From NCBI RefSeq assembly GCF_900890425.1, contig NZ_CAAHFG010000003.1, forward strand, positions 434,001 to 498,000: a stretch of DNA of 64,000 nucleotides, written 5' to 3'. The stretch comes from Pontiella desulfatans (GTDB lineage: Bacteria > Verrucomicrobiota > Kiritimatiellia > Kiritimatiellales > Pontiellaceae). The notes under the pieces were generated by a model. The model searched no databases. It was not told the origin of the DNA and worked only from the letters and a program-made list of their open reading frames with translations. This document shows, in pieces, positions 8,563 to 18,329 of this stretch (the stretch's first letter is position 1; each line of letters opens with the position of its first letter). The position numbers were made by a program, and so were the translations under genes.

Positions 8563-10845
8563 CTACAAACCCGTGAAGGGGTTGTTGACGAAGCCGCGCG
8601 GTTTGTTGTCGCGCTGTTGCTTCTGCGGCCGGTTGTTGTTCGGGCGGCGCTGGCCATGCGGTTTTTTGTTGGCCGGTTTGTTCGCCTCTTTCTTTTTTGC
8701 GGAAAGCGATATGCGTTTACGGATGAGGTCGACTTCCAGCACGCGGACATCGATGCGGTCGCCGGCCTGGACGACGTCGGCCGGATCCTTCACAAACTGA
8801 TCGGAAAGCTGCGAAATGTGGACGAGGCCATCCTGGTGCACACCGATATCGACGAAGGCGCCGAAGGCGGTGACGTTGGTGACGACGCCTTTGAGCTCCA
8901 TGCCTTCCTTGAGGTCGTTCATGGTCATGACATCCTCGCGGAAGCCGACTTCCTCGAACTGTTCGCGCGGGTCGCGGCCGGGTTTGTTCAGCTCGTCGAC
9001 GATGTCCTTGAGGGTCAGCTCGCCGACGTCGTCGGAGACATAGGTTGACAGTTTGATCTTTTTCACGACCTCGACGTTGCCAACGAGTTTTTCGAGCTGC
9101 TCGCCGAGATCGGCGGCGATTTGCTCGACCAGCTTGTAGCGTTCTGGATGGACGGCGGAGGCATCGAGGGGCTGGACGCCGCCATGGATGCGCAGGAAGC
9201 CGGCGGCCTGCTCGAACGCGCGCGGGCCGAGGCCGGAAACCTCCATCAGTTCTTTGCGCGATTTGAACGCGCCGTGTTCGTTGCGGTATTCGACGATCTT
9301 TTTGGCGAGGCTATCGCCGATGCCGGCCACGCGGGAGAGCAGGGGGGCGCTGGCGGTGTTGAGTTCCACGCCGACATGGTTCACGCAGCTGACGACCACT
9401 TCGTCGAGCTTGTCCTTGAGCAGCTGCTGGTAGACATCGTGCTGGTATTGGCCGACGCCGATGGACTTGGGATCGACCTTCACCAGTTCGGCCAGCGGAT
9501 CCTGCAGGCGGCGGGCAATGGAGATGGCGCCGCGTATGGTTAGGTCGAGGTCGGGGAATTCCTCGCGGGCAATGGGCGACGCGCTATAGACGGAAGCGCC
9601 GGCTTCGCTGACGGATACCACGCTGATCTTGTTTTGCATCTCCTTGAGCAGAGCCTTGGTGAACGCCTCGGTTTCGCGCCCGGCGGTTCCGTTGCCGACG
9701 GCGATGGATTGGGGCTGGTGCTTTTCGATGAATTCGGAAAGCTTGATCTTGGCCTGCTTTTCCTTCTCGGCGCTTTGACCGAGATAGATCGTGATGGTGT
9801 CGAGATATTTTCCGGTGGCATCGAGCGCCACGCATTTGCATCCGGTGCGCAGGCCGGGGTCGATGCCGATGACGGCCTTTTCGCCATAGGGTGCGGCGAG
9901 CAGCAGGCTACGCAGGTTCTTGGCGAAAACCTCGACGGCGGAGCGGTCGGCCTTCATTTTCATTTCCACCGAGACGTCGATTTCGACACTGGTGGTGAGC
10001 AGGCGCTTGTAGGCATCGAGGATCGCTTTTTCGAGTTCGGGGAAGAACGGGGATGCGGGGTTGGCCCCGACGATGGCTTTCATGCGCTCGATCTGTGGAT
10101 CGGCATCGATCGTCAGCTTGCGGCGCAACACGCCCTCGGTTTCGCCGCGGCGGATCGCAAGGTAGCGGTGCGACGGGATGGCGTCGATCGGTTGCGAGAA
10201 ATCGAAGTAGTCTTTGTATTTGGAGTTTTCATCCGTTTCGGACGAAAGCACCGGCGCGGAGGTGATGGCGCCGGTCTTGAAATAGGCATCGCGGATCAGG
10301 GCGCGCACTTCGGCCTTTTCGGCAATCTGCTCGGCAATGATGTCGCGCGCGCCGTTCAGTGCGTCTTCAATGGACGCGACTTCCTTTTCGGCGTTGATGA
10401 ACTTGGCGGCCTCGGCATCGATGTCGCCGGAGTCAGCTTGGGTGAGAATCAGCTCGGCCAGCGGTTCGAGTCCCTTTTCCTTGGCGATCATGGCGCGGGT
10501 GCGGCGCTTTGGCTTGTAGGGCAGATAGAGGTCTTCTAGGGTGGTTTTCGACTGGCACTCCTCGATCTTCAGCCGGAGGTCGTCGGTCAGTTTGCCCTGT
10601 TCCTCGATGGATTTAAGGATGGTTGCCCGGCGCGATTCGAGCGTGTTGTAGTAGGCCAGCTTTTCCTGGATGTCGGTAATCTGGACTTCGTCGAGGTTGC
10701 CGTGCGCCTCCTTGCGGTAGCGGGCAATGAATGGGACGGTGTTGCCTTCGGCGAACAGCTTCGCCACGGCGGCCACCTGCCGCGCGGAAATGTTGAGGTC
10801 TTTCGAGGCAAACGGTACGGGATCGAACGAGGGGGTTTCTGACAT
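8563..10845 (-). CDS. tex: Tex-family transcription accessory / S1 RNA-binding protein
   Basis: A 760-residue protein. The start is set at MSETPS (ATG ending 10845) with AAGGAA upstream; a longer frame to 10908 lacks support. Domain order is as in the family: helical N-terminal region (residues 1-300, ISARQVAAVAKLFAEGNTVP), YqgF/RuvC-like domain (about 325-450, VIGIDPGLRTGCKCVALD), helix-hairpin-helix repeats (about 490-560, LLSRVAGIGDSLAKKIVEY and LMEVSGLGPRAFEQAAGF), and an S1 domain (about 645-715, KGVVTNVTAFGAFVDIGVHQ). A lysine-, asparagine- and arginine-rich tail (KKPHGQRRPNNNRPQKQQR) follows. Tex proteins bind nucleic acid and influence transcription and decay; the acidic residues of a RuvC nuclease are not claimed here. 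It stands alone, convergent with the secreted-protein set. Confidence 0.97.
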   Translation of the reverse strand: MSETPSFDPVPFASKDLNISARQVAAVAKLFAEGNTVPFIARYRKEAHGNLDEVQITDIQEKLAYYNTLESRRATILKSIEEQGKLTDDLRLKIEECQSKTTLEDLYLPYKPKRRTRAMIAKEKGLEPLAELILTQADSGDIDAEAAKFINAEKEVASIEDALNGARDIIAEQIAEKAEVRALIRDAYFKTGAITSAPVLSSETDENSKYKDYFDFSQPIDAIPSHRYLAIRRGETEGVLRRKLTIDADPQIERMKAIVGANPASPFFPELEKAILDAYKRLLTTSVEIDVSVEMKMKADRSAVEVFAKNLRSLLLAAPYGEKAVIGIDPGLRTGCKCVALDATGKYLDTITIYLGQSAEKEKQAKIKLSEFIEKHQPQSIAVGNGTAGRETEAFTKALLKEMQNKISVVSVSEAGASVYSASPIAREEFPDLDLTIRGAISIARRLQDPLAELVKVDPKSIGVGQYQHDVYQQLLKDKLDEVVVSCVNHVGVELNTASAPLLSRVAGIGDSLAKKIVEYRNEHGAFKSRKELMEVSGLGPRAFEQAAGFLRIHGGVQPLDASAVHPERYKLVEQIAADLGEQLEKLVGNVEVVKKIKLSTYVSDDVGELTLKDIVDELNKPGRDPREQFEEVGFREDVMTMNDLKEGMELKGVVTNVTAFGAFVDIGVHQDGLVHISQLSDQFVKDPADVVQAGDRIDVRVLEVDLIRKRISLSAKKKEANKPANKKPHGQRRPNNNRPQKQQRDNKPRGFVNNPFTGL

Positions 10846-10874
10846 GGGAGATTCCTTGCTGATGAAATGGTTTC

Positions 10875-10949
10875 TTATCACCCGCTGCGCTAGAGGGCAC
10901 GGAGGCACAAAGCTTTTCTGTTGTGCATCGGCGTTCTTCGCGGTGATAA
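10875..10949. repeat. ACCACAGAG-family inverted repeat upstream of tex
   Basis: An outer inverted repeat (TTATCACC at 10875-10882 and GGTGATAA at 10942-10949) encloses GCTGCGCTAGAGGGCACGG. The latter also occurs, nearly unchanged, at 35391-35409. The rest of 10846-11041 shows no gene; it must carry the tex promoter. Confidence 0.5.
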
Positions 10950-11041
10950 ATCAACTGGCATGTTGCGGGTGTATCCTCTTGATTAAATTAGTTATATAGG
11001 GTCTTAAAACGAGGTGGGAGAGTCAAGAGTTGGGATCGTTA

Positions 11042-11503
11042 TTATTCCCCTGCGGCTTCGAGGACTCTGGCTTTAACTTGAAGGGAGAGATAGAAGCCCG
11101 CTTTGGATTCCAATTGTTCGATTAGGTCGCTGATAGACGCGATAAAATCCTTCTTCTTTGCAACAAGGAGAACGCCCATCAGGCCGATGACTGGTAGATG
11201 TTCCTGACGGGCTGCCTCGCGGCCAAGGGTCTCGTCGATCAGGAGTAGGTTTGCCTTGAGCTGTTTGGCAAGGACAATGCCCTCCGCTTCACCGGGATCG
11301 AGCTGATGTTTGAGTTGCTCAAGCAATGGCGATGCTTCGATAGATATGGGACAAATGAACTCCGGAATGGTTTCGTGATAATCCATAAGCTCATTCGCAA
11401 CTGCCAGAGGGATAACGACTTTCCCGTAGAGTCGTTGTAAAAGGTCGATTTTGTTTGTGGAAATCAAAGCGGTGATAGGAGAGGTGTCGCTAACGACAAT
11501 CAC
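11042..11503 (-). CDS. PIN-like (DUF3368) toxin of a toxin-antitoxin pair
   Basis: A 153-residue protein starting with GTG at 11503-11501. The N-terminus VVSDTSPITALISTNKIDLL carries the conserved Asp of PIN domains, followed by E-containing VANELMDY, then LLIDETLGREAARQ and IGLMGVLLVAK, the layout of the DUF3368 PIN-like group. By family these are Mg-dependent RNases that act as toxins. The start overlaps the stop of the upstream small gene by one base (TAGTG), typical of coupled antitoxin-toxin translation. The active acidic residues appear intact, so the toxin is probably functional. No second promoter is visible between the two genes. Confidence 0.85.
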   Translation of the reverse strand: MIVVSDTSPITALISTNKIDLLQRLYGKVVIPLAVANELMDYHETIPEFICPISIEASPLLEQLKHQLDPGEAEGIVLAKQLKANLLLIDETLGREAARQEHLPVIGLMGVLLVAKKKDFIASISDLIEQLESKAGFYLSLQVKARVLEAAGE

Positions 11504-11739
11504 TACGCGTCCCTCACCATCAACAAATCTTCTTCTAACTCCGGGAGATCGTAGTGCATGGGAATACGAAGTTCTCCGAGTTTCTTCAGGAATGCGGACT
11601 GGGCCATGCCTGCAAGTTTTGCAGCACGCCCAAGCGTGACCTTTTGTTCGGCATAGAGACCGATGGCAAGATCTAGGCAGGCACGCTCCGGCGTTAGATC
11701 CAAGCCTTCAACCATTTCATCTGGTAGGGCGATTTGCAT
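11503..11739 (-). CDS. UPF0175-family antitoxin
   Basis: A 78-residue protein: MQIALPDEMVEGLDLTPERA, then LDLAIGLYAEQKVTLGRAAKLAGMAQSAFLKKLGELRIPMHY. This is the pattern of UPF0175, a small helix-turn-helix family usually encoded directly before DUF3368 PIN-like toxins. It likely binds both the toxin and its own promoter. It is the first gene of the two-gene operon, divergent from uraA across 182 bases. That spacer contains a degenerate hairpin (11829-11849, CCGCAAGCT-GGA-AACCTGCGG), which on the - strand has the TCC loop of the local REP family. Confidence 0.85.
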   Translation of the reverse strand: MQIALPDEMVEGLDLTPERACLDLAIGLYAEQKVTLGRAAKLAGMAQSAFLKKLGELRIPMHYDLPELEEDLLMVRDA

Positions 11740-11921
11740 ATCCTTTTTCTACCCTCAGCCAGGGGGAAGCGCAAGTCCTGAAAGTTGGTTGGTGGCGAGT
11801 CATCTGCCTTCAGGTGGCAGGGCCGCAAGCTGGAAACCTGCGGAACGGTTTAAGGCTGAGAGAGCTTCTTTTATGCCGGGTAATGTGCAAAAACTATTCG
11901 AAATTAGCCGGAGGTAGTGAG

Positions 11922-13133
11922 ATGGAAGAGATAGGTGTGCCGAAAAAGCTGGTGTTGGGGATCCAGCATGTGTTTGCCATGTTTGGCGCGACGGTGCTGA
12001 TGCCGACGCTGACCGGGATGGACCCAAGCGTGGCGTTGCTGGCCGCCGGGATCGGGACGTTCATCTTCCACGGTGTGACGGGGGGATCGGTGCCCGTGTT
12101 TCTGGGGTCGAGCTTTGCCTTTATCGGCGCGATCAAGGCGGTCGCGGGCGAGGATGGCAGTGGTTTGCCGCAGGCGCTTGGCGGAGTGATCTGCGCCGGG
12201 GTGGTCTATCTCCTGATGTCGCTGATCGTGAAGCTGGGCGGCACGAACATTATGAAACGGTTGTTCCCGGCGGTGGTGACGGGGCCGGTGATTATGGTGA
12301 TCGGCCTATCGCTGGCACCGATCGGCGTGGGCATGGCGTCGGCCGACTGGCTGCTGTCCATGACGGCCATCCTGACGATCATTGCGGTTTCGTGCTTCAT
12401 GAAAGGCTTCTTTAAACTGGTGCCGATCCTGATCGGAATCGTGGTGGGCTATGCCGTGGCGGCGGCGTTGGGGCGCGTGGACTATTCGGCGATGCAGAAC
12501 ACCGGCGGCCTGTTCATTGGCGCGGACAACTTTACGTTCCCGAAATTCGAACTCGCCGCGATCCTGGCCATCATGCCGATCGCGATTGTTTCGGTGATGG
12601 AGCACATTGGCGACATCACCACCAACGGCGCGGTGGTCGGCAAGGATTTCTTCGAGAAGCCCGGCCTGCACCGTACGTTGCTCGGCGATGGCCTGGCCAC
12701 CATGTGCTCCGGCTTGTTTGGCGGGCCGCCGAATACGACCTATTCAGAAAACACGGGCGTGCTGGCGGTGACCAAGAATTATAATCCATCCGTCATCCGC
12801 ATTGCTGCGGGCTTTGCCATTATCCTCGGCATCTTCAGTCCGATCGGCGCCTTCCTGCGCACGATTCCCGTGGCCGTGATGGGTGGGGTCAGTTTTATTT
12901 TGTTCGGCATGATTGCCTCGGTCGGCATTCGCACCATCTCCAACGCACAGCTCAACTTTAACCGTAGCCGCAACCTGATCATCGTGGCGCTGATCCTCGT
13001 TTGCGGCCTGGGAGGCGTAAAAGTGGCGGTCGGCAACATCGCCATCGAAGGCATTGGCCTCTCGGCCCTGGTTGGCATGGTCGCCAACCTCATCCTGCAC
13101 ATCCTGCTGCCGGATGATCCGGATAACGATTAA
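11922..13133 (+). CDS. uraA: Uracil/xanthine permease (NCS2 family)
   Basis: A 403-residue integral membrane protein with the family's full length and roughly 14 hydrophobic segments. ATG 11922 has GGAGG at 11910-11914. Signature segments match UraA-type nucleobase:proton symporters: GATVLMPTLTG near the N-terminus, PAVVTGPVIMVIGLSLAPIG, VMEHIGDITTNGAVVGKDF (the glutamate that contacts the base), and GGPPNTTYSENTGVLAVTK. It probably imports uracil across the inner membrane. It is a single-gene unit: the next gene begins 79 bases later behind a REP-like hairpin. Substrate (uracil versus xanthine) is inferred from the closer resemblance to UraA. Confidence 0.93.
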   Translation: MEEIGVPKKLVLGIQHVFAMFGATVLMPTLTGMDPSVALLAAGIGTFIFHGVTGGSVPVFLGSSFAFIGAIKAVAGEDGSGLPQALGGVICAGVVYLLMSLIVKLGGTNIMKRLFPAVVTGPVIMVIGLSLAPIGVGMASADWLLSMTAILTIIAVSCFMKGFFKLVPILIGIVVGYAVAAALGRVDYSAMQNTGGLFIGADNFTFPKFELAAILAIMPIAIVSVMEHIGDITTNGAVVGKDFFEKPGLHRTLLGDGLATMCSGLFGGPPNTTYSENTGVLAVTKNYNPSVIRIAAGFAIILGIFSPIGAFLRTIPVAVMGGVSFILFGMIASVGIRTISNAQLNFNRSRNLIIVALILVCGLGGVKVAVGNIAIEGIGLSALVGMVANLILHILLPDDPDND

Positions 13134-13146
13134 AGAAGAAAAGTAT

Positions 13147-13168
13147 GTAGTCCCGCCTTTAGGCGGCC
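13147..13168 (+). repeat. REP-like hairpin, GTAG plus CCGCCT stem
   Basis: GTAG (13147-13150), then TCCCGCCT, TT and AGGCGG. The same core occurs as a perfect 28-bp palindrome at 49047-49074. It lies between uraA and the UPF0158 gene. Confidence 0.6.
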
Positions 13169-13212
13169 TGAAAGATTCGGTCGCATATGGGCGCTTGCGT
13201 TGGAGGAAATGT

Positions 13213-13629
13213 ATGAAGTTTAGATTCATGGATGTCGAGGCGGCTCTTGAGTATGCCAGCATGGACGGGGGATGTGGTACCACCGTGTTGCTCGATAAGG
13301 CTTCGGGAGAGATCTATTATCAATCCGACTTTGCCGGAATTGATGAAATTCCGGAAGAAGCCTGGGATTCCGATGATGTGGTTCGAATGCCCCCTAAAAA
13401 GGAGCTGGATCTGGGGTCGCGGCTGGTCTTTCGCTTCGTGAGCGATACGTTTCCCGATGGCTACGACGAGGTGCGCGGAATTTTCAGTCGCCGCGGGGCC
13501 TATGCCCGCTACAAGGATTGGTTGATCAACCACAACCTGCTTGAAAAGTGGTACGACTATTCCAATGCCGCCGAAGCGGAAGCGCTGCGCGAATGGTGCG
13601 CCGACGAGGGCATCGAGCTGAGCGACTGA
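13213..13629 (+). CDS. UPF0158 family protein
   Basis: A 138-residue acidic cytoplasmic protein. ATG 13213 is preceded by TGGAGG at 13201-13206, which fixes the start within a longer open frame. The N-terminus (FMDVEAALEYASMDGGCGTTVLLDKASGEI) and the middle (GSRLVFRFV, FSRRGAYARYKDWLINHNLLEKWYDYSNAAEAEALREWC) match the UPF0158 pattern, whose biochemical role is not established. No signal peptide or membrane segment. It stands alone; nothing in the sequence shows its regulation. Confidence 0.75.
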   Translation: MKFRFMDVEAALEYASMDGGCGTTVLLDKASGEIYYQSDFAGIDEIPEEAWDSDDVVRMPPKKELDLGSRLVFRFVSDTFPDGYDEVRGIFSRRGAYARYKDWLINHNLLEKWYDYSNAAEAEALREWCADEGIELSD

Positions 13630-13998
13630 ATATGGATGTCTTCGCGTTGCATGCGCAAAGGGCGCCGTTCGACGGTGATGCGACGAGGGCGTCGCTTCTA
13701 CGTTGTTTTCTTTTCGTTCGTAATGGGAGAGCGGAGACTCGGTCTCCGCAGTCCAGGGCGGCTGCGCCGCAAGGTATCCGGTTGATTTGTGCGTTGAGCG
13801 GAGCGAAACGCCTTGGAGTGCGGCATCGGCGATGCCGCTTTCCGCGCGCAGAGGGAGAGCGGTGCGCCAACGGTTAGAGGAACTTAGCTTGAATGGTCTC
13901 ACCACAGAGGACACGGAGGCACAGAGAAATATAGCAATCCCGCTCCTCTGTGCCTCACTGCCCTCTGTGGTAAAAAAACGAATCAGTTTAATTTGGTA
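13630..13998. other. Repeat-rich intergenic region
   Basis: I see no gene here. The space is filled with hairpins: GCGACG-AGGG-CGTCGC at 13680-13695, two GGAG-type REP-like hairpins, and a 122-bp long-arm element from 13878 onward (listed separately). Confidence 0.7.
13726..13838 (+). repeat. Two GGAG-type REP-like hairpins
   Basis: The first is GGAG (13726-13729), A, GCGGAGAC, TCG, GTCTCCGC (to 13749). The second is GGAG (13815-13818), T, GCGGCATC, GGC, GATGCCGC (to 13838). Both have a perfect 8-bp stem and a 3-base loop at the same distance from the tetranucleotide. They are direct repeats in layout but differ in stem sequence. Confidence 0.68.
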
Positions 13999-13999
13999 T
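13878..13999. repeat. Long-arm ACCACAGAG element, compact copy (122 bp)
   Basis: It runs from AGGAACTTAGC through CTCACCACAGAGGACACGG to CCTCTGTGGTAAAAAAACG and TTTAATTTGGTAT. The centre is self-complementary (GAGGACACGGAGGCACAGAG against CTCTGTGCC...CCTCTGTGG). The reverse complement of almost the whole unit recurs at 35264-35559, where 183 extra bases are inserted. Confidence 0.78.
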
Positions 14000-14460
14000 T
14001 AGAGGGATGCGATCAGTTCGCGCTGTTGGTCGGTTTCGGCTTTTCCTCCGGCAGCGGTGACGAGCGAGAGCGGTTTGTTCAGCGCGGTGGTAATGCAGCT
14101 GGCGAGCGTGCCGGTTCGGCCAACGCCGCCCGCGCAGTGGACGAGGATATTTTTGCCGGCTTTCAGCTGTTCGGCGAATTCTTTGGCCAAGGTCAGAAAG
14201 GCTTCCCGGTCCTCCGGCACGCCAAAGTTGCCGATGGGAAAATGAATATGTTCGCAGGGCAGGGTGCCATCCGCGATGGCTTTGGCATAGTCCGGCGACT
14301 TTTCATCGAGTTCATCCTGACGGTTGAGGCAGATGATGCGGTCGACCGAGGTTTCTTCCAGGGCCTGGAAACATTCGGCCAATGGTTCTTCTTTTCCCGG
14401 CATGCTGTGCAGGTAGAGCGAGCCGGAGGTTTCGAGTTCGACTTTGCGGAATGGGATCAT
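13999..14460 (-). CDS. Dual-specificity / tyrosine-type protein phosphatase
   Basis: A 153-residue cytoplasmic protein with the cysteine-phosphatase loop HCAGGVGRTG (HC-x5-R-T/S pattern) near residue 110 and a preceding general-acid region (CEHIHFPIGNFGVPEDREAF). The N-terminus (LYLHSMPGKEEP) and DRIICLNRQDELDEKSPDY match the small DSP-like group that includes bacterial PTP-like phosphatases. It should remove phosphate from tyrosine, serine or another phosphoester; the substrate cannot be read from the sequence. Its stop touches the end of the 122-bp repeat element. It lies downstream of glnS on the same strand but is separated by another repeat, so co-transcription is uncertain. Confidence 0.85.
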   Translation of the reverse strand: MIPFRKVELETSGSLYLHSMPGKEEPLAECFQALEETSVDRIICLNRQDELDEKSPDYAKAIADGTLPCEHIHFPIGNFGVPEDREAFLTLAKEFAEQLKAGKNILVHCAGGVGRTGTLASCITTALNKPLSLVTAAGGKAETDQQRELIASL

Positions 14461-14473
14461 AGCTATTCTTTTT

Positions 14474-14526
14474 TACCACAGAGAGGCTGGCCCTGATTGC
14501 TCTGTTGCTCCGTGTGCTCTGTGGTG
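14474..14526. repeat. ACCACAGAG-family hairpin between glnS and the phosphatase gene
   Basis: ACCACAGAG at 14475-14483 pairs with CTCTGTGGT at 14517-14525. The T-run precedes the hairpin on the + strand and so becomes an A-run after it on the - strand. It therefore does not make an ordinary intrinsic terminator for glnS. Confidence 0.6.
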
Positions 14527-14531
14527 AAATT

Positions 14532-16183
<1,652 letters not shown>

Positions 16184-16187
<4 letters not shown>

Positions 16188-16357
16188 GGTTGCGTATTCC
16201 GTACTTCGTATTCTGAAATTTTTTCTGAGATTATGCCTGCGTTTTCGGTGTCCTGTTGCTTTGGATAACGGAAAGAAAACCGTTGAATCTCCCTGTTGAA
16301 TTCATAGAGATCTCCAAGTTCTTTCAGGATGGTATCAAAGTTTTTTGTCGCTTTCAT
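16184..16357 (-). CDS. Small hypothetical protein coupled to nucleotidyltransferase and glnS
   Basis: A 57-residue protein (MKATKNFDTILKELGDLYEF at the start, then charged and aromatic residues such as IQRFSFRYPKQQD). No family recognised. It begins 23 bases inside the nucleotidyltransferase gene and ends overlapping the glnS start by 4 bases. A start at 16372 would make it 62 residues. The position suggests either an accessory of the nucleotidyltransferase or a translational link to glnS. Composition is more AT-rich than glnS. Moderate doubt that it is a real protein. Confidence 0.45.
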
Positions 16358-16799
16358 TTCTAAGTGTCTCAATGTCTGCCTGATCTATAGGGGAATTCCG
16401 CTGGCCCTTCAACCAGATCAAATCCTCCTTTTTTGCAACACGAACTACGCCGGTATGTTTGGAGTAGGCCTCCAGCGCCTCATCAACGATTTGATTGTGT
16501 CTTTCTGTTCGGGCAACCAGTACGTCAATGACCATCTCTTCTGCGTCGATAATTTTCCAAAAGCGATGTAGCTCAATCTGATTTTTAAATGTCCAAGGCT
16601 CTCCGGAGCTTTTGTAGCCTTCAATCTCCAGAATGGTTTTAATTTTATCCAACTCCGCCGGTTTAGTGAGAAGATCAATATCTTTAGTAAAGCGGGCATA
16701 GGCATGGAAGGCCATAGCAACGCCGCCGATCACGGCATATTGCACCTTCTGCTGCTGCAGTTCTTTAACCAGTTTGTGGAATTCAAAAAAAACATTCAT
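16335..16799 (-). CDS. AbiEii-like nucleotidyltransferase family protein
   Basis: A 154-residue protein. The start ATG (16799-16797) with upstream GGAAAG is preferred; the frame is open to 17012 through repeat DNA. VQYAVIGGVAMAFHAYARFTKDIDLL holds the nucleotidyltransferase signature (GG, then a D-x-D pair), followed by an L-E-x-EGYKS segment, the ERHNQIVDEAL region and RVAKKEDLIWLKG, typical of the AbiEii/DUF6036-like set. Such proteins occur as toxins in type IV-like or MNT-type systems and as orphan enzymes. No HEPN partner is seen; only the 57-residue ORF follows. Low GC relative to neighbours suggests recent acquisition. Confidence 0.72.
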   Translation of the reverse strand: MNVFFEFHKLVKELQQQKVQYAVIGGVAMAFHAYARFTKDIDLLTKPAELDKIKTILEIEGYKSSGEPWTFKNQIELHRFWKIIDAEEMVIDVLVARTERHNQIVDEALEAYSKHTGVVRVAKKEDLIWLKGQRNSPIDQADIETLRNESDKKL

Positions 16800-17159
16800 G
16801 TTGAACTTTCCAACCAAAGGAAAAACAGGCGCATTTATCCCGTATTCGCGGGAGCGGTGCAATACTTTGGATGAAGGATTTGGTCGTTGGAGGGCACGGT
16901 TCCACCCGAGCCTGCTCTTCATGCGTTGATCCGCCGCTGTTTTCCAACGGTGTAAACCGATGCTGGAGGGTCGCACGCCGTGCGCCCGGGCAGACGGCGT
17001 CTGCCCTTCCAACAGAGGAGAATCCGGTTCGCTTGCGAGCCGGTTTTTTGTTTAACGTGGAAGCCTTCGTGAGCATGCCTCACGCCTCGTCGCTTTGCAC
17101 ATGCTCCGCAGTCCGCACGGCAGGAACGCGACGAGGGCGTCGCGTCCACGATTTATCAA
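16800..17159. other. Intergenic region with REP-like hairpins, no gene
   Basis: I see no gene. It contains a degenerate GGAG hairpin near 16889, the BIME-like pair at 16965-17010, a terminator-like stem (17024-17032 with 17035-17043, then six T) with no gene leading into it on the + strand, and an ACGCGACG-AGGG-CGTCGCGT hairpin (17126-17145) related to the one at 13680-13695. Confidence 0.65.
16965..17010. repeat. Abutting pair of REP-like hairpins
   Basis: GGAG (16965-16968), GGTCGCAC, GCC, GTGCGCCC is joined directly to GGGCAGAC, GGC, GTCTGCCC (16988-17006) and then TTCC. Read on the opposite strand the second hairpin follows GGAA, so the two units face each other with no spacer. The second stem is perfect; the first has one mismatch. 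Confidence 0.66.
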
Positions 17160-17744
17160 CTAGCGGAATTTGATGCCGCAGCCGACGGCCTTGGTTTGGC
17201 TTTTTTCGATCTTCTTTCCGGCCACGAGCGCCTCGAGGGCATCCTTGAGCCAGATCTCGTCGCCCACGGTGCGACCACCCTCTCCGACAGCGCCTTGGTA
17301 GACGAGTTTGTCGGCGGCATCGAACAGGAAGACATCCGGCGTTTTCGCGGCGCCAAAGTTGCGTGCGACATTGGAGGTGGAATCCTGGACATAGGGGAAT
17401 TGATAGCCTTCCTTCTTGGCCATTTCCTTCATGTTTTCGAGCGTATCGCCTTTAACCGACGGGTCGTTGGAATTGACGAATACAACCCCGACTCCTTTTT
17501 CCGAGTAGGTGTTGCCCAGCTTCACCATGGTTTCCTGCCACGCATCCACAAAAGGACACTTGTTACAGGTGAAGATGACCAGCGTGCCTTTTTCGCCCGC
17601 CACGTCCTTCAAGGTCAGCATGGAATCGTCCGTACTTTTCATTTTCACATCGGCATCAACCATCTTGTCCCCGATGCCGAGTCCGGCAGATGCGGCGACG
17701 GCGCTTGCCGCCAATACGATTGCTATCATTCGGTGTAGCTTCAT
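17160..17744 (-). CDS. Exported thioredoxin-fold protein (AhpC/TSA-like)
   Basis: A 194-residue protein with a signal peptide (MIAIVLAASAVAASAG) and a thioredoxin fold of the redoxin type: LTLKDVAGEKGTLVIFTCNKCPF (CxxC at the expected place), VVFVNSNDP, YVQDSTSNVARNFGAAKTPDVFLFDA (cis-Pro loop) and a C-terminal TKAVGCGIKFR ending typical of this exported subfamily. It likely acts on disulfides or peroxides in the periplasm. Ten bases upstream lies the end of a second thioredoxin-like gene on the same strand, so the two probably form an operon. No partner cytochrome or reductase gene is adjacent. Confidence 0.88.
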   Translation of the reverse strand: MKLHRMIAIVLAASAVAASAGLGIGDKMVDADVKMKSTDDSMLTLKDVAGEKGTLVIFTCNKCPFVDAWQETMVKLGNTYSEKGVGVVFVNSNDPSVKGDTLENMKEMAKKEGYQFPYVQDSTSNVARNFGAAKTPDVFLFDAADKLVYQGAVGEGGRTVGDEIWLKDALEALVAGKKIEKSQTKAVGCGIKFR

Positions 17745-17754
17745 TTCTGTCTCC

Positions 17755-18252
17755 TTATGGTTTCAACAGTGTTTCGATCGTTTGTGCGTATTCCTCGTAG
17801 GTTCGTTTGCCTTCCCATTCGCTTACGATTTTTCCTCCCTTGAAGAAAAAGGATGCCGGAAGCGCCCCTCCCCAGTCGGGCGAGAGGGTTTCAATGAATG
17901 CCTGGTTCAGTTCGGTTGCCACCAAGCTTCCGACCGGGCTTCCGTGTTCGGCAACAAAGGCCTCCACCTCCGCTGTTGCGGCGGGGTCGTCTGCCGAAAC
18001 GAGGATCAGCTCCAGCCCCTTTCCGGCATAGGTGTGGTGGATGTTGACCAATTCCGGGAATTCCTCCCGGCAGGGATCGCACCAGGTGGCCCAGACATGG
18101 ACGAGGGTGAGGGGCGCTTTCGCGTTGGCAATGCGTTGCCCGATTTCGACCGGCGTTGCCGGGGCCGCAGTGGGGGGCGCCGGTTTGCAGGAACCCAGGA
18201 ACAGCGCCGCGGCGATTCCGATCGTGTTAAATATGCAGTGTTTCATCATCAT
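17755..18252 (-). CDS. TlpA-like lipoprotein thiol-disulfide reductase
   Basis: A 165-residue protein with a lipoprotein signal (IGIAAALFLGSCKP, lipobox LGSC) and a short thioredoxin domain containing VHVWATWCDPCREEFPEL (WCxxC). The cis-Pro region reads GALPASFFF. TlpA/ResA-like proteins reduce disulfides in the periplasm, for example during cytochrome c assembly; here the substrate is unknown. It is the first gene of a two-gene unit with the exported thioredoxin-fold protein. Three starts are possible (18252, 18249, 18246), which differ only by N-terminal methionines. It is divergent from the exonuclease gene. Confidence 0.88.
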   Translation of the reverse strand: MMMKHCIFNTIGIAAALFLGSCKPAPPTAAPATPVEIGQRIANAKAPLTLVHVWATWCDPCREEFPELVNIHHTYAGKGLELILVSADDPAATAEVEAFVAEHGSPVGSLVATELNQAFIETLSPDWGGALPASFFFKGGKIVSEWEGKRTYEEYAQTIETLLKP

Positions 18253-18329
18253 TCAGTGGCTCCCGCTTGACATGCCGGACTCTATTCGACTTTACTCTTT
18301 AGACAACATCTAAATAACGAAAGATGATC

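Noticed and set aside
13880-14530. ACCACAGAG hairpins as intrinsic terminators
   Set aside because: The T-run lies on the 5' side of the hairpin for the genes that would need it, so it would not form a U-tract after the stem.
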